64,000 nt of DNA from Lepus europaeus (GCF_033115175.1 NC_084845.1:2854501-2918500); one strand, 5' to 3'; counted from the stretch's first letter, positions 1 through 11,960 are shown. Program-made: numbers and translations. The notes: a model not told the origin generated them from the sequence alone.

Positions 1-330
1 AACACCACCCATCAGGAAATGGCAGGAGACCACCATAGACAGTCACCAAGTGAAGACATACAAATAACCAACAGGTACGTGGGGAAAGCGCTCCTTGTCA
101 CTGGCCGTCAGGGACACACAGTGGGAACCACAACGATACCACCTCACCTGTTAGACTGGCCACTTTCAGAAAGCAGTGACCGCTGGCGAGGTTCTGAGAA
201 AGGGAAACCGACACCGCTAGGGACGTCAGCTGGTACGGCCACCACAGAAAGCAGTACGGAGGGCTCCTTAGAAGCTGGAGCTACAACTGCCTGTGCGGCA
301 ATCACACCACTGGGCTTCGCCTACTCCACG
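1..330 (+). mobile_element. LINE-1 fragment, ORF2 3' end
   Basis: Segments at 46-90, 130-165 and 220-310 follow the end of L1 ORF2 in order (AAGACATACAAAT, CCAACAGGTAC, ATACCACCTCACCTGTTAGA, GAAAGCAGTACGGAGG). It is heavily diverged, and the open frame over it is not a gene. Confidence 0.7.
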
Positions 331-540
331 CTTCCACTTTGCCCATCTTCTGACAAGAAAGCAGGTTTTCCAAGCAGCCTGCACATAGGTTTCGCTTTTA
401 AATACCTGTGTGGTCATTCCCTACACTTACGGAATTTAGTCTACTTTAAGATAATGTAAGATCTTGATACTGCCAAATTGATAGTCGCATCTGGTTTTAC
501 TGTAGCTTTAATTATTTTCTAGTAGGGTGCTTTGATTCCT
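331..540. other. Unassigned sequence
   Basis: AT content rises from left to right. I see no gene, SINE or tandem repeat here. Confidence 0.4.
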
Positions 541-2225
541 TGGTTTCCATTTTCACGAGGTTATGATTTCTGCTTTGTCATTATCATGAGTTATACAAGA
601 ATATTTTGGTTAGAACAAGCTCCTTTAAAATAACTTCATAGTGGTTATAAAGATTGAAGAAACTCAAAGATTACTAGAATTCTAGTAAATTATACCTCTA
701 CTCCACTGCTCCTTACATTTTGAAAATTTTGTATCCCATTTGACATTTTTTTGTATTGCCTATCTTGTAACATTAATAGCTATTTTTACCGTTTTGCTTT
801 TCATCTTTAGTATAAAAATGTCAATGGCTTACGTTGTTTTGCTTCTAGTCTTTTAGCTAAGTGAATGGCTTAAAATTTGATGTTTTCTGTGTGGTTACTT
901 TTTTGCCAATGCTTTTTTAAAAAATATTTATCTGGAAGGTAGAGTTAGAGAGGCAGAGGCAGAGGGAGAGAGGTCCTCTGTCTGCTGGTTCTAAGTGGTC
1001 ACAACGGCCAGAGCCGGGCAAATCCAAAGCCAGGAGCTTCTCCCAGGTCTCCCACATGGGTGCAGGGCCCCAAGGACTTGGGCCGTCCTCCACTGCTTTC
1101 CCAGGCCATAGCAGAGAGCTGGATCAGAAGTGGAGCAGCTGGGACTCAAACCAGCACCCATATGGAATGCAGGTAGTGGCTCTACCTGCTATACCACAGT
1201 GCCAGCCCCTCTCCAGTGCATTTTCTAACCTCTAGTCTTTTTTTTTTTACTTGTTAGCAGTTCTTTGAAGAGCTTTTAGTGTTTCTTGAAGAACTTTTCT
1301 GGTGGTGACAAATCCACTCAGCTTTTATTTGGGGCTGCCTGTATTTCTCCATCACATCTGAAGGACAGCTTTGCTGGGTACAGTATCCTTAGCCAGCAGT
1401 AATCTTCCTACAGTACCAGAGTCCTATCTCACTCAAGTCTGCTTTTAGGCAAATCTGGACACCCTCAAGTGTTGCTCCTTAGAGCGCTTTGGGAATCCAG
1501 TATTTAATCCTGATCATCTCCATGGTAACATGTTTTGGGGTAGTCTTGGTTGAGTTCAGTCTCACTGGCAACCTTTGGTCTTCCAACACCAACAGTTCTT
1601 TAGATTTTTAAAAAGTGCTTTCTCTAGGTTTGGGGAGTTCTGTTTTTATGTCCCCGACTATGCCTTATGCTCCTTTGGCCTCCATTCCCTCTTGAACCCC
1701 AGTAGTGCTGATATTTGCCCTCCTAATTCTACCCTCGAGTTCTCGTAAGCTCTCTTCATTCCTCCACTGCACTTTAACACCCTCCTTTGAACTCGGATTC
1801 TTTCAGCGGTCTGCTCAGTTATTGGTGCCTTGTGTTGTGGGTTAACTTTAGTGCACTTCTCAGCTTGGAGTTTTCTACTTGAGGTCTTCCAACTACTAAG
1901 AGATTTCTGTATTATGTCATTTCTCTACATTCTCTTGAAGTCGAAGCTTCCTTTGAACACCTACTTTAATTCTTCATCCAAGAATTTGCAGTTGTCAGTT
2001 GCTAGCTGGTTGGCTTCTGACATTAAGTGATGACGCGATTCCTTGGTTTCTTGACGTTTGTTGGCACATGGGAGGATTAGCTGTTTCTTTAGCTAATAAC
2101 CTAGCATTTTGGACAACTGTCTTTGCATGGGTTTTTAGTAGCCTTATCTTCTCTAAGCCTGTAGACGCTTGTGCTGTCAAGCGCTGGATGTCACACTAGA
2201 TAAGGATTTGCCTCGAGTCTGCCGA
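541..2225 (-). mobile_element. Ancient LINE-1 5' region, antisense
   Basis: T-rich sequence follows the antisense pattern of old mammalian L1 5' regions, for example GACAGCTTTGCTGGGTACAG near 1363 and the stretch around 1630-1830. A type A SINE splits it at 912-1210. The subfamily is not resolved. Confidence 0.5.
912..1210 (-). mobile_element. SINE type A (C repeat)
   Basis: Reverse-oriented copy. The tail complement TTTTTTAAAAAATATTTAT is at the left, and the tRNA-like head complement CCACAGTGCCAGCCCC is at the right. Confidence 0.88.
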
Positions 2226-2314
2226 CGGTGTGCCATCATTGTTTCTGCACTGGAAGACACCTCACCCCAGGTCTGTCCGTAATCTCCAGTGACTGTGTTA
2301 TGAAGAATAAACTT

Positions 2315-2602
2315 GGGGGCTGCCGGCACCGTGATGTAGCAGGTAAAGCTGCTGCCTGCAGTGTCGGCATCCCATATGGGTGCTGGTTCGAGTCCCAGCT
2401 ATTTCATTTCCAATCCAGCTCTCCGAGACAGCCTGGGAAAGCAGGAGATGGCCCAAGTGCTTGGGCACCTGCACCCATGTCAGAGACCCAGAAGAAGCTC
2501 CTGGCTTTGGATCAACTCAGCTCCAGCCACTGTGGCCACTTGGGCAGTCAACCAGCAGATTGAAGACCCCTCTTTGCCTCTGCAAACTCATTTGTAAGAG
2601 TT
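2315..2602 (+). mobile_element. SINE type A
   Basis: Head at 2315 (GGCTGCCGGCACCGTGATG), box-B-like GGTTCGAGTCCC at 2384. The tail is degraded, with no A-rich end left. Confidence 0.88.
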
Positions 2603-3139
2603 AGAGGCAACAATCTCAGGACTGCGCATCAGGACCATCGGAGTCTGACAGTGATCAAACACAAATTGTGTCCATCCCAGTACAGCACAGGTCTCTGCCT
2701 GCGGCCAGGTAAAACCTAGAGGCCCTGTCATCACTGGCCTGAGAGAAGGATTTTATGCTCTAGTTAATGATGGGTGTCCCCAGGTTAGGCCCAGCACTGC
2801 ACTCCAAGGCAAAAACCCCACGGCTGCTCACCTGATATGTTCCCGGCCACTGTAGTCTTGTTCTACTGCCCAGTGTGCTGGAGGCATTCTCTTGGGCACC
2901 GGGCTACAGAGGGTCCAAGACTCCGTCTGCAGGTATCGGCATGGCATAGGGGCCGTGGCGCCTGGCCCAGCACTGGGCTTCTCTGTCATAGGCCCAATGC
3001 TAGATGTCAAGTCTAACCTGGGTTAATCCCCACTCCCAACTGTAAGGTGATGGGTCTCCAAGCTGTGCTATTTGTAGCCAGGTGAAGGGATAAGGAGCAA
3101 CTCCCATTCCCACTAGTGCACTCCCTGGGAAGTAGTAAG
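2603..3139. other. Unassigned unique sequence
   Basis: No coding similarity or repeat recognised on either strand. Confidence 0.4.
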
Positions 3140-3325
3140 TGTAGTAGATTCAAGTGCTTGGATCCCTGCCACCTACATTGAAGACACGGGTGGAATTCCT
3201 GGCTCCTGGTTTCAGCCTGGCTCAGCCCTGGCTATTGGGGACATTTGGGGAGCAAGCCACGAGATGGAAAATCCCATCTGCCTCTGTCCATCTTTCAAAT
3301 GATGTTTTATTTACACGGAGGGAAC
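3140..3325 (+). mobile_element. SINE type A, 5'-truncated and diverged
   Basis: Only the second half is present, from GTGCTTGGATCCCTGCCACC to TCTTTCAAATGATG. No tRNA-like head. Confidence 0.7.
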
Positions 3326-3854
3326 AAATCTCATGCATTTCAAATATAGCTTTAAGAATGTAACGGAGGAAGGGGAAGTAGCACTGTTTCTAAATCCATG
3401 AAATATATGAAACTTGTGTAACGTTTTTAGAAGCATAATGGTACTTCCCACCTTACACCCTCCCTCCCATCTTCCTTTAATTTTCAATGACATACTTAAC
3501 CCTCCATTAAATACAGAATTCACCAAGTAGACAAACCGCTGTTAGTTTTTAAAAACTACTTCCTAGATTAACTGAACCTAACATCTACAGAACATCCCTT
3601 CCAACAGAAGCCAAACAGCCATTCCTAGTGTTCCTGGAAAGTTCTGAAGTATAGGTCATACAAGAGTTCAAATAAGGCTCTGAGATTCTTACAGCTCACA
3701 TCAGACCTGTTCTGAACACAAGGAAGTAGAAGTAGAAGCAGCAGAAAATATAAATAAAAATGCAGTAGACAAGAAAGGAAACAGCAGGGAAAGTTAAACA
3801 GTTTACTCCTTAAACAGTAAGTGTAGCGTGGATGGTGTTAAGAAAAAATGGATT

Positions 3855-4153
3855 GGGGCCAGCACTGTAGCGCAGTGGGTTAACGCCCTGGCCTGAAGTG
3901 CCAGCATCCCATATGGGCGCCAGTTCGAGACCCAGCTGCTCCACTTCTGATCCAGCTCTCTGCTATGGCCTGGAAAAGCAGTAGAAGATGGCCCAAGTTC
4001 TCAGGCCCCTGCACCCACATGGGAGACCCTGAAGAAGCTCCTGGCTTCAGATTGGCACAGCTCTGGCTGTTGCGGCAATCTGGGGAGTGAACCAGTCTAT
4101 GTAAGACCTCTGTCTACCTCTCTAACTTTCAAATAAAATAAAATTTAAAAAAT
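3855..4153 (+). mobile_element. SINE type A
   Basis: Complete copy ending AAATAAAATAAAATTT. The short repeat AAAAAATGG on both sides fits a target-site duplication. Confidence 0.9.
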
Positions 4154-4513
4154 GGTCAGAGCCTATGGAATACAGCAGAAGCAAAAGCAGTACTGGTCAT
4201 TAAAAGCACAAAGATCTCAAACAATCTGTTACTGCATCCCAGGCAGCTAGGAGAAATAAGCACACAAACCCAGTTAACAGAAGGCAATCAATCAAGTTCA
4301 TACAAAAATGAAACGGTAACACACACTTATAATTTGACATGACATCATTGGTTTACATGTATGAATATAAAGAATGCCTAGGTTCTTTGAAACAAAGGCA
4401 AACTCCTAACCAGACTGAGAAAAATCTCAAGTACAATCAGATGGAAAGGCCAACAACGCAAAGAATTACACATCACTATGAACAATGAACCAATGATCTA
4501 GAAGAGCCGATCC

Positions 4514-4514
<1 letters not shown>

Positions 4515-4546
<32 letters not shown>
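4515..4546. repeat. (AC)n microsatellite
   Basis: About 15 uninterrupted AC dinucleotides inside the LINE-1 segment. Confidence 0.95.
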
Positions 4547-4547
<1 letters not shown>

Positions 4548-4929
4548 CTTACCAAGATCAAATCATGAATATAGAAACAGCGAAGTGGTACTTAGTGATT
4601 CAGAAGTACCCCCAAAGAGAAGCTCAAGACCAGACAACTTTACTACTGAACTGCATAACATTCAATAATTTTGTATTTTAAATTATTCCAAAATATAGGT
4701 AGAATGAGAATGGAAGAATCCTTTGAGACCAGAATTACTGTTATCAAAACCAAAGAACACACCAAGAAACAAAGTAATAGATCAACATTCTTGATGAATA
4801 TGGATGGAAAAATTCCATTATAGTTATTATCACTAGGATCAGCTGGGATTATCTCAGGGATACCAGGTGACTGAACAGAAGCCAACAAACTTGATGTAAC
4901 CCATCAGCAAAACAGCAAGATTCTCATCA

Positions 4930-5213
4930 GGGGCAGAGTGGGTCAAAGCCGCATTTCACGAGCCAAGGTTGGCATCCCAGCTGCTCCACTTCCAATCCAG
5001 TTCCCTGCTAATGCACCTTGGAAAGCAATGGGAGAGGGCCCAAGTGCGTGGGCCCCTACGACCCATGTGGGAGACCCAGATGGAGTCCCAGGCTCCTGGC
5101 TGTGGCCTGGCCCAACACAAGCTGTTGTGGCTACTGGACAATGAGCCAGTGGGTGAAAGATCTCTCTCATTTCTGTCTCTCCCTTCCTCCAACTGTTTCA
5201 AGTAGATCTTTTA
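4930..5213 (+). mobile_element. SINE type A, diverged
   Basis: Short head GGGGCAGAGTGGGTCAAAGC, standard body from CTGCTCCACTTCC, tail TTTCAAGTAGATC. Confidence 0.8.
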
Positions 5214-5496
5214 AAACTGCATTCAAATCAAATCTCAAGAGGCAGAAATCATTTAATAAAATCACTTCAGCTTAAAAACTGAGTATTTATTGGGAGAACA
5301 GTTCAATATAATAAAAGCCACACATAAGCAGCCAACAGCTAACACCAATGTGAGATCTCCAACAAGACACAGGAGTGCACTGTCACCTCTTCAGCTCAGA
5401 AGTTCTTGGCACAGTAATTATACTAAAGGACACCCAAAGTGTAGAGGGAGTTGCCTCTGATTGCAGGTCAATCACCTTATGTATAGGAAACCCCAG

Positions 5497-5521
5497 ACAC
5501 ACACACACACACACACACACC
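5497..5521. repeat. (AC)n microsatellite
   Basis: Twelve or so AC units within LINE-1. Confidence 0.9.
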
Positions 5522-5632
5522 TTTATACCAATGGACAAATTCAGCAATGTTGATAGAAAGTCAAAATAGCGCTATCAATCATTTAATCCCAAAAGTAATC
5601 CTGTCTCCAGCAGCGATAAAGAGCGATCCAAG

Positions 5633-5972
5633 AGGCCGGCGCCACGGCTCACTAGGCTAATCCTCCGCCTAGCACCGCCGGCACACAAGGTTCTAGTCCC
5701 GGTCGGGGCACCAATCCTGTCCCGGTTGCCCCTCTTCCAGGCCAGCTCTCTGCTGTGGCCCGGGAAGGCAGTGGAGGATGGCCCAAGTGCTTGGGCCCTG
5801 CACCCCATGGGAGACCAGGAGAAGCACCTGGCTCCTGGCTTCAGATCAGCGCGGTGCACCAGCCGCAGCGCGCCTACCGCGGCGGCCATTGGAGGGTGAA
5901 CCAACGGCAAAAGGAAGACCTTTCTCTCTCTCTCACTGTCCACTCTGCCTGTCAAAAAGAAAAAAAAAAGAG
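5633..5972 (+). mobile_element. SINE type B
   Basis: Full length with poly-A. Flanked by AGAGCGATCCAAGA and AGAGCTATCCAAGA, a target-site duplication with one change. Confidence 0.95.
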
Positions 5973-6284
5973 CTATCCAAGAATAAATTTCACCAGTGCT
6001 GAAGATCTCTACAATGACAACTAAAACACTTGATGAATCAAGTGAAGGCCACACAAAGGAGCAGAAAGACGTCTCATGATCTCAGGTAGAATCAAGACTC
6101 AATGGCCTTACTACCCAAAGCCATCTACAGCTGCAGCTCAAGGTGACCAATGGCTTTTCTCAGAGGTAGAAACGGCATGATTAAGGTTTGTGTGGAACCA
6201 CAGAAGACCCAGCGCACCCCATATTACCTTGAGCAAAAAGAACTAAGCAGGAGGCATCATACAACCTGCCTTTAAAACATTGCA

Positions 6285-6582
6285 GGGGCCAACGCTGTGG
6301 CCTAGGGAGCTAAGCCTCCTCCCGGAGCACCAGCATCCCTTATGGGCACCAGTTTGAGTCCCAGCTGCTCCTCTTCCCATCCAGCTCTCTGCTCGGGCCT
6401 GGGAAAGCAGGAGGCGGTGGCTCAAGTGCTTGGGGCCCCTGCATCCACGTGAGATACCTGGAAGATGCTCCTATGCTTCGGGCTGGCTCAGTTCCAGCCA
6501 CTGCAGGCATTTGGGGAGCAAGCCAGCAAATGGAAGACTTTATGTCTCTCCCTCCAACTCTGCCTCTCAAAAAAATCTTTAC
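6285..6582 (+). mobile_element. SINE type A
   Basis: Head GGGGCCAACGCTGTGGCCTA. Tail CTCTGCCTCTCAAAAAAATC, lacking the AAATAAATAAA end. Confidence 0.88.
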
Positions 6583-6767
6583 AACAGAATATACTGCAAA
6601 TTTAGAGTTAAAATAGTATGGCACTGGCATAAAACGGACACTTAGACCAGTGGAATGGAACAGAGCTGAGAAGTAATCCCATCATCCACTACTATCTTAT
6701 CTGATGAAGGCACCAAGAACATATTGGAAAAAGTGCAAACAGGTTCCATTAATGGTGCTTAGGTATA

Positions 6768-7041
6768 GCAGGCACTGTGGTGTAGCGGGTAAAGCCCCAA
6801 CCTGCAGTGCCGGCATCCCATATGGGCACCTGTTCAAGCCCCAGCTGCTCCACTTCCGACCCAGCTCTGTTACGGCCTGGGAAAACAGAAGATGGCCTGC
6901 ATTGCACCGAGTTAGGCCTGAAACTCTTACAACCCCATCTTCTGCCATTGTGGCCAACTGGGGAGTGAACCAGCAGATGGAAGACTGTCTCTCTGCCTCT
7001 CTTCTGTGCAACTCGGACTTTCAAATAAATCTTTTAAAAGA
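6768..7041 (+). mobile_element. SINE type A with internal deletion
   Basis: The region after GCCTGGGAAAACAG lacks the GACCC-GAAGAAGCTCC part. Head and tail are normal. Confidence 0.85.
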
Positions 7042-7343
7042 TTTAAAGGTGTGCTTAGACAATTGGAAATTCATAGAGAATCGTCAAATTGAATCCCTAT
7101 CTCTGATCATATACAATAACCAACTCAAATGGATCAAAAGTCCTAAACAGAACACCTGGAACTATGAAAGCATTAGAAAAACAGAAAATATTCCATGCAA
7201 GAATTTTTGGATCAGACCCCAAAAGCATGGAACAAAAGCTGAATTAGAGGATTTCATCAACACAGTCACGAGACGACCTAGACTGTATGAACAAACAGAG
7301 CTGCACATCGGACAAGCAATAATTAGCCATTTTATGTAAGGCA

Positions 7344-7430
7344 GGCCAACGCCACGGCCAACGCCACGGCCAACGCCACGGCCAACGCCACGGCCAACGC
7401 CACGGCCAACGCCACGGCCAACGCCACGGA
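7344..7430. repeat. 12-bp minisatellite, 7 copies
   Basis: Unit GCCAACGCCACG, near-perfect, inside the LINE-1 3' part. The flanking LINE-1 has GGCCAAC at the matching place, so the array probably grew from that word. Confidence 0.95.
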
Positions 7431-8278
7431 CCAAGGGTTAGGTGCTCTACATCACCAATCACCAAGGAAATTCAAGTCAAAGCCACAATGCACATCACCC
7501 CACTCCAGTTACTTCACCTTTGATCTTAACTGTAGCTAGCGAGTGCTGACAAAGATGAGGAGAAAAGGCAACGCTGACGCGTTGTTGGTGGAAATCCAAG
7601 TCAAGGCAACTGCTGTGGAAGACAGCATGGAGATTCCTCACAACTCAAAAAGGAGCTACCCTGTGATCGCAGCGCTGGGTGTGTGTGTGTCCAAGGAAAA
7701 CGTGGCCAGTCCATGACGACATCTGTACTGTTCACAACAGCCAAGGAGCAGAAACAAACCTATTCGTCCTCATGAGTTGGTCAAGAAAAGGCGCAACTCC
7801 TGCCATGAGCACAGCTGAGAAGTTAGTCTGAACTCCCATCATTCTCAGCATGCATGAAGCCGTAGATCGTTGTAGGACATGAAAGAATCCAGTCACAGGA
7901 AGACAGAGGCCACACAATGTCCCCTAGATACGTCATTAAGGAAGCTGACCTCACAGAAGTTGAGGAGAATGGAGGTTATGGCTCGGGAGAGCTGGGGAGG
8001 GTGGGACGCACTCCTCACTGAGTGCCAAGTCATGGTCACAAGGGAGTAGAAGTTGTGGGGTGCTGTTGTCCAGGTTGAAGCAGATAGTGACAACATACTA
8101 GACTGCACCTTTATGAAACTAAGTATCCCAAATGCCTTCACAGTAAATGGTCAACGTTGGAGTAGACGATGCCGTCACTCCAATTAGCATTACACGATGC
8201 ATACACCTATCAAGTCATCACACAGTACTCCATAAGTAGGTACAATTTGTCAGTTTACAATTGTGTCAGTTTAACAAC

Positions 8279-8566
8279 GGCCAGATATGGACGGCTGGAC
8301 AGATTCCTCAGACGAGTGGAGACCACAAGGAAGCAGGAACTGCCACCCTGTGCCAGAGGAAGTAGACTTGAGAGAAGCATTCGATACGGCCGTGACACTC
8401 CCCAGAGATGTCACCGCCATGACTGTGCAGAGGCGCAAGGGGACACGGAGGCCAGCCCACTCACGACCACAGCACTTTCACCCAACAACACACAAGGTCA
8501 GCACTCATGAGGTATCTCTCTTTGATTAGAATCAACATACCAGGCTTAGAGCAACATGCCTTCTGT
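8279..8566. other. Unassigned sequence
   Basis: Sequence between the LINE-1 3' end and the next SINE, with no recognisable gene. Confidence 0.35.
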
Positions 8567-8873
8567 GGCCAGTCCTGTGGTACAGCAGATAAAGCCACAG
8601 CCTGCAGCGCCAGCATCCCACGCGGGCATGGGTTCCAGTCTCAGTTGCTCTACTTCCGATCCAGCTCCCTGCTAAGGCACCTGGTAAGGTGGCAGAGAAT
8701 GGCCCAAGTCCTTGGGCCCTTGCACCTGTGTGGAAGACCTGGAGGAAGCTCCTGGCTCCTGACTTCAGATGGGCCCAGCTCCAGCCATTGCAGCCATTTT
8801 GGGAGTGAACTAGTGGGTTGAAGGTCTCCATCTGTCTCTAACTCTTTCAAGAACATCAATAGATCTTTAGAGA
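8567..8873 (+). mobile_element. SINE type A
   Basis: Head GGCCAGTCCTGTGGTACAGC. The tail CTCTTTCAAGAACATC has lost its AAATAAATAAA run. Confidence 0.87.
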
Positions 8874-10455
8874 AAAATGCCTTTTTCACAAGCTCTAAGT
8901 CAACACTCCAATCCTCTCCGAGGACAATACAGAACTAGGTCTTCATTCTATGCCATTGACTGATGCCTTGATAATTAGTGTATTCAAGTCACCTGCCCAG
9001 GACGCCCACTCCGCCCCATTCTCTCCCAGCAGGGGCCACCCTCAGTCCTGCTTGCTTCCCTCTGTGTCCTCCTTCCCATCACTGGGAGCTGCAGATCCCC
9101 TAGAAGCCCCACTGAGGGATGATGAGGCAGCAGGTGCGTTGGGCAAGTACCTTATCCAGCAGAGGCCCAATGAGCAGAGAATGCCAACTGGACCTCAGCC
9201 AATAGCCCAGCACATCCCACCAAGCAAGACAGACAGGCAGCCTGGCCACTCGCGATGCCCAGCAAGCTGCCCTCACCCGAGCCCCCTGTCCAGTGAGCCT
9301 CCCTGGAGCTCGGCGGGCTCAGACCTGCCATGCTGCACCAAAGCTATTCTGCAGAGATTTCCCGTGATGGGGCCCAACAGAGGACTCTAACCATCCTCTT
9401 TCTCAAGAGCCGATTAAACGTCTACACTGAGTGTTGATCATCCGTGTCTACTGAGCTCCACACAAGGAGCCTTTCCATCATGGCACATGGCAAAGAACAG
9501 GCACTCCCAGTGCCACCGAGATCAACTCCCCTGGTCTGCGTTGTGCAGCTGGGATATGTAGCCATGACATTGTACGTGTCAGGCTGTCCTGGGTGTTTAG
9601 CATCATCTGTGGCCCCTACCCCCAAGATAACAGTGTCACCACACGTTGTTATGGCAACAAAAATCTCTGGACTTTGTAGAGTCCCCTGGGAGGGCAACAA
9701 TGCCCTGGGAGGGCAGACTGCCCTGCCTTCCAGCCAATGGCACCCAAGAACCACCATGCGAAGCAGAGTCCAGGATGCTCACGGCTAGGGAGAGGGCGGC
9801 AGCAATGGGCAACGGAAGCGCCCAAAGATGACTCACTGCTGTTCTGGATAGAAGCCTCCAAGGAATGCAATCCAAGCCCCCACCAGCCAGTGCTCACCAG
9901 GCACCACGCTCTGTGTCCTAGGTGCACCAGCCTGCCCAGTCCTCACCGTAACAGATCACGGCCACCCCTAAAAGCTGGACACAGCCACTACCACCCTTAT
10001 TCCAGTGGAGGACCGGCAGCACAGTCAAGGTCACTTCAGAACTGGCTGAAATCCAGTATTTCACCTTTGGGAAGATCTAAGGTATGGGGGAACTATTAAT
10101 CCAGTTCTCTTTTATTGACTTGTGATGAGTTGTGGCAAAATGGGAGAAAGTTATGCGTAAGTGCTTCTCGTAACACCGAGGACATCAAGTGTCCAAAGCT
10201 ATTTCCTGCCAGGGTCCTGCCTAGGTCCTGTTGTGCAGGTCTGTTCCCGGGAACAGTCGGCTGCTCCATCTCACCAGACCTGGCAGCCACACACCAACAG
10301 CCAGGTCGTATCCCCCAAGATCAGACTCTGCTTGGGGCAGAATAATGGAGAACCGCTCGCATGAGCGGCATCGGGCCGCTGTCCCCACCTCATCACCAGC
10401 CCTCGTAGGACCGGTACCAGCTGCAACCGTGCACCTCCAGAGCTCACGCCGACCT
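8874..10455. other. Unique sequence 3' of the pyrin exon (possible NLRP9 intron 1)
   Basis: No repeats. I saw no NACHT motifs (P-loop or Walker B) in either orientation. It would be the first part of intron 1 if the gene is intact. Confidence 0.5.
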
Positions 10456-10563
10456 CCTATCCCTTCTCACACAATGCAAGGGGCTCGTTCTGCAGCTCGC
10501 CACCTTCAGGGCAGAGGTGACCGGTCCCCAACCTCCAGGCCTCGCCCTCCCCCCTGCACTTAC

Positions 10564-10843
10564 TTTCCATCTCTTCCTTGGCCTTCGTCCAGAGGTCCTG
10601 CCGGTTGATCTGCAGGAAGAGGTTCAGGGTCACCTCCCAGGCCTGCTTCCCGGAGTAGTGCTCCTCCAGCAGCTTGGCCAGCTCTTCCTTGTTGGCCCTC
10701 TTGATCTCCACCCAGGGGATTGGCTTGAGCCCCAACTTTGCAGGTTCTTGATTGAGGAGCTCCTTAAACTTCCAGAACTCATCCCTTCTGAGTTCTTCCA
10801 GGTACCACAACAAGCCGAACTCCGCGAAGTACGATGTAGCCAT
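10564..10843 (-). CDS. NLRP9: Pyrin-domain first coding exon, NLRP9-like
   Basis: Ninety-three open codons run from an ATG at 10843 (context AAGATGG, a strong Kozak site) to a GTAAGT donor beginning at 10563, leaving a phase-1 junction. A pyrimidine-rich acceptor ends at 10921, so the exon carries about 77 bases of 5' UTR. The translation is a six-helix pyrin domain: a first helix around [20 protein letters not shown], then an IPWVEIK segment, then a last part around [20 protein letters not shown]. It resembles human NLRP9 as I remember it more than NLRP4, 2 or 7. NLRP9 is a NOD-like receptor expressed in oocytes and reported in gut inflammasomes; its pyrin domain mediates protein contacts. 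No NACHT exon is visible in the 10.5 kb downstream, so this is either an intact gene with a long first intron or an orphan exon. Assignment to an NLRP pyrin is near certain; the paralogue is less so. Confidence 0.8.
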
Positions 10844-10920
10844 CTTGGCCAGAACTGTGAGCTGGGAGCTCTCCAGAGCAGGGGTGGGGATGGGGATCTT
10901 CAACAAGGAGTGACCAACAC
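10844..10920 (-). other. NLRP9: 5' UTR part of the pyrin exon
   Basis: The minus strand shows a pyrimidine-rich tract ending CCCCAG at 10921-10926, then about 77 bases to the ATG. The frame stays open upstream of the ATG, but the upstream codons do not resemble any NLRP. I therefore start the protein at 10843 and infer at least one upstream noncoding exon. Confidence 0.5.
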
Positions 10921-10926
10921 CTGGGG

Positions 10927-11329
10927 AAGTGAGGAGGGCCCAGGTCAGTCTCAGCAGCAGACAGGGGCTCACAGGCAAGCATCACGCAAGGCTCACTTCC
11001 AACCTCCCACCAGTGAAGGCGTGCCAGCCCGCTTCTCACAGCGGCGCCTGTGACCTCGGCACCAGCTGCACCTCCTTGCTGTCCCTAGATCGGGTGTCAG
11101 AATCTTAGCTAGACAGAACCACAGTGAAGCTCCATGGCTCATCAGGGGACCCAAGATAGAAGTTGGGGCTTTGGGGCCTTGTGCCCTCTGCCGTACACCT
11201 TGCTTCCCAGATGAACACCAACTCTCCACACTGCGAGAACCTGTAAGATACGTTCTACTCTGCATTTCTAAATTTTATTTGAAACAGACGGGGAGAGATC
11301 TCGCATGACTTGTCCACTCCCCCAGTGCT
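10927..11329. other. Unique sequence upstream of the pyrin exon
   Basis: No repeat or exon recognised. It would be intronic if the 5' acceptor is used. Confidence 0.4.
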
Positions 11330-11960
11330 CCTCCCTGGTGTTTACTTCTGGGTTTTCGCGGATCTTAGTACACATGCATACTGAACACGACTTGATAGGA
11401 GATGGTACTTTTTCGAATTGGAACAGTACGACCTGTGGCCTCCTTTGCTGGCAGTTGGCTTGTCAGGCGAGTTCATGTTGCTGCACACAGCCATCAGCGG
11501 GGCATGTGTGTGGGTGCACAGCACGCCACTGTGAACATCCACCACTTGTAACTACCACCGCTGTTGGCACTGGTGAGTGTTTCTCGTCTTGTCTAACAAA
11601 CGACATTTCTATGAAGAAGTTTGAGTGTAGCTTGATGCACAGAAACACATTTCTACAGGCTTAGGATTACAAGTCATGATGTAGACGGATCACATTACCA
11701 TAGGAAGCCACACAATTCTCCTCTTTAGACACGCTCACCTACGTTCCCACCAGCACCCTTCCTATCAGCCTCCTTGATCTACAATCCCGCCCACACTTAC
11801 CATAATCTAATACGACTTTGACAATGAGTTGACATCTACACCACCAGCGACATCAATGTAGGAGATAAGAAAGGGGAGGTCAATGAGTGCCAAAGCATAT
11901 TTAGGTTTGTCTTGTTGGCATGGATGTTTTATTTCCAGATTGTCGAAGTTTTTAAGCTTA
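11330..11960 (-). mobile_element. Diverged LINE-1 fragment, antisense
   Basis: Words such as CGTTCCCACCAGCACCC, followed by a CCCGCCCACACTTA-like stretch near 11740-11800, and CCACTGTGAACATCCACCAC near 11527, follow the antisense order of the L1 3' part. Weak but ordered similarity. Confidence 0.45.

Larger units (their letters stand above)
3540..8278 (+). mobile_element. Old LINE-1, ORF2 to 3' end, broken by five SINEs
   Basis: Order is preserved across the interruptions. Mid-ORF2 lies at 3560-3720 and 4150-4890, later ORF2 at 5215-5630, 5975-6280, 6585-6765 and 7045-7340. The 3' part is at 7440-7800 and the 3' UTR runs to 8278 (ATTACACGATGCATACACCT, then CACAGTACTCCATAAGTAGG). All reading frames are destroyed. 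SINEs sit at 3855, 4930, 5633, 6285 and 6768, and a minisatellite at 7344. Confidence 0.75.

Noticed and set aside
912-1210. tRNA gene-like motifs in the SINE heads
   Set aside because: Box A and B motifs belong to SINE promoters; the heads do not fold into a full tRNA.
4515-4546. Possible CRISPR or other prokaryotic repeat array
   Set aside because: Simple AC microsatellite; the tandem arrays here have no spacers.
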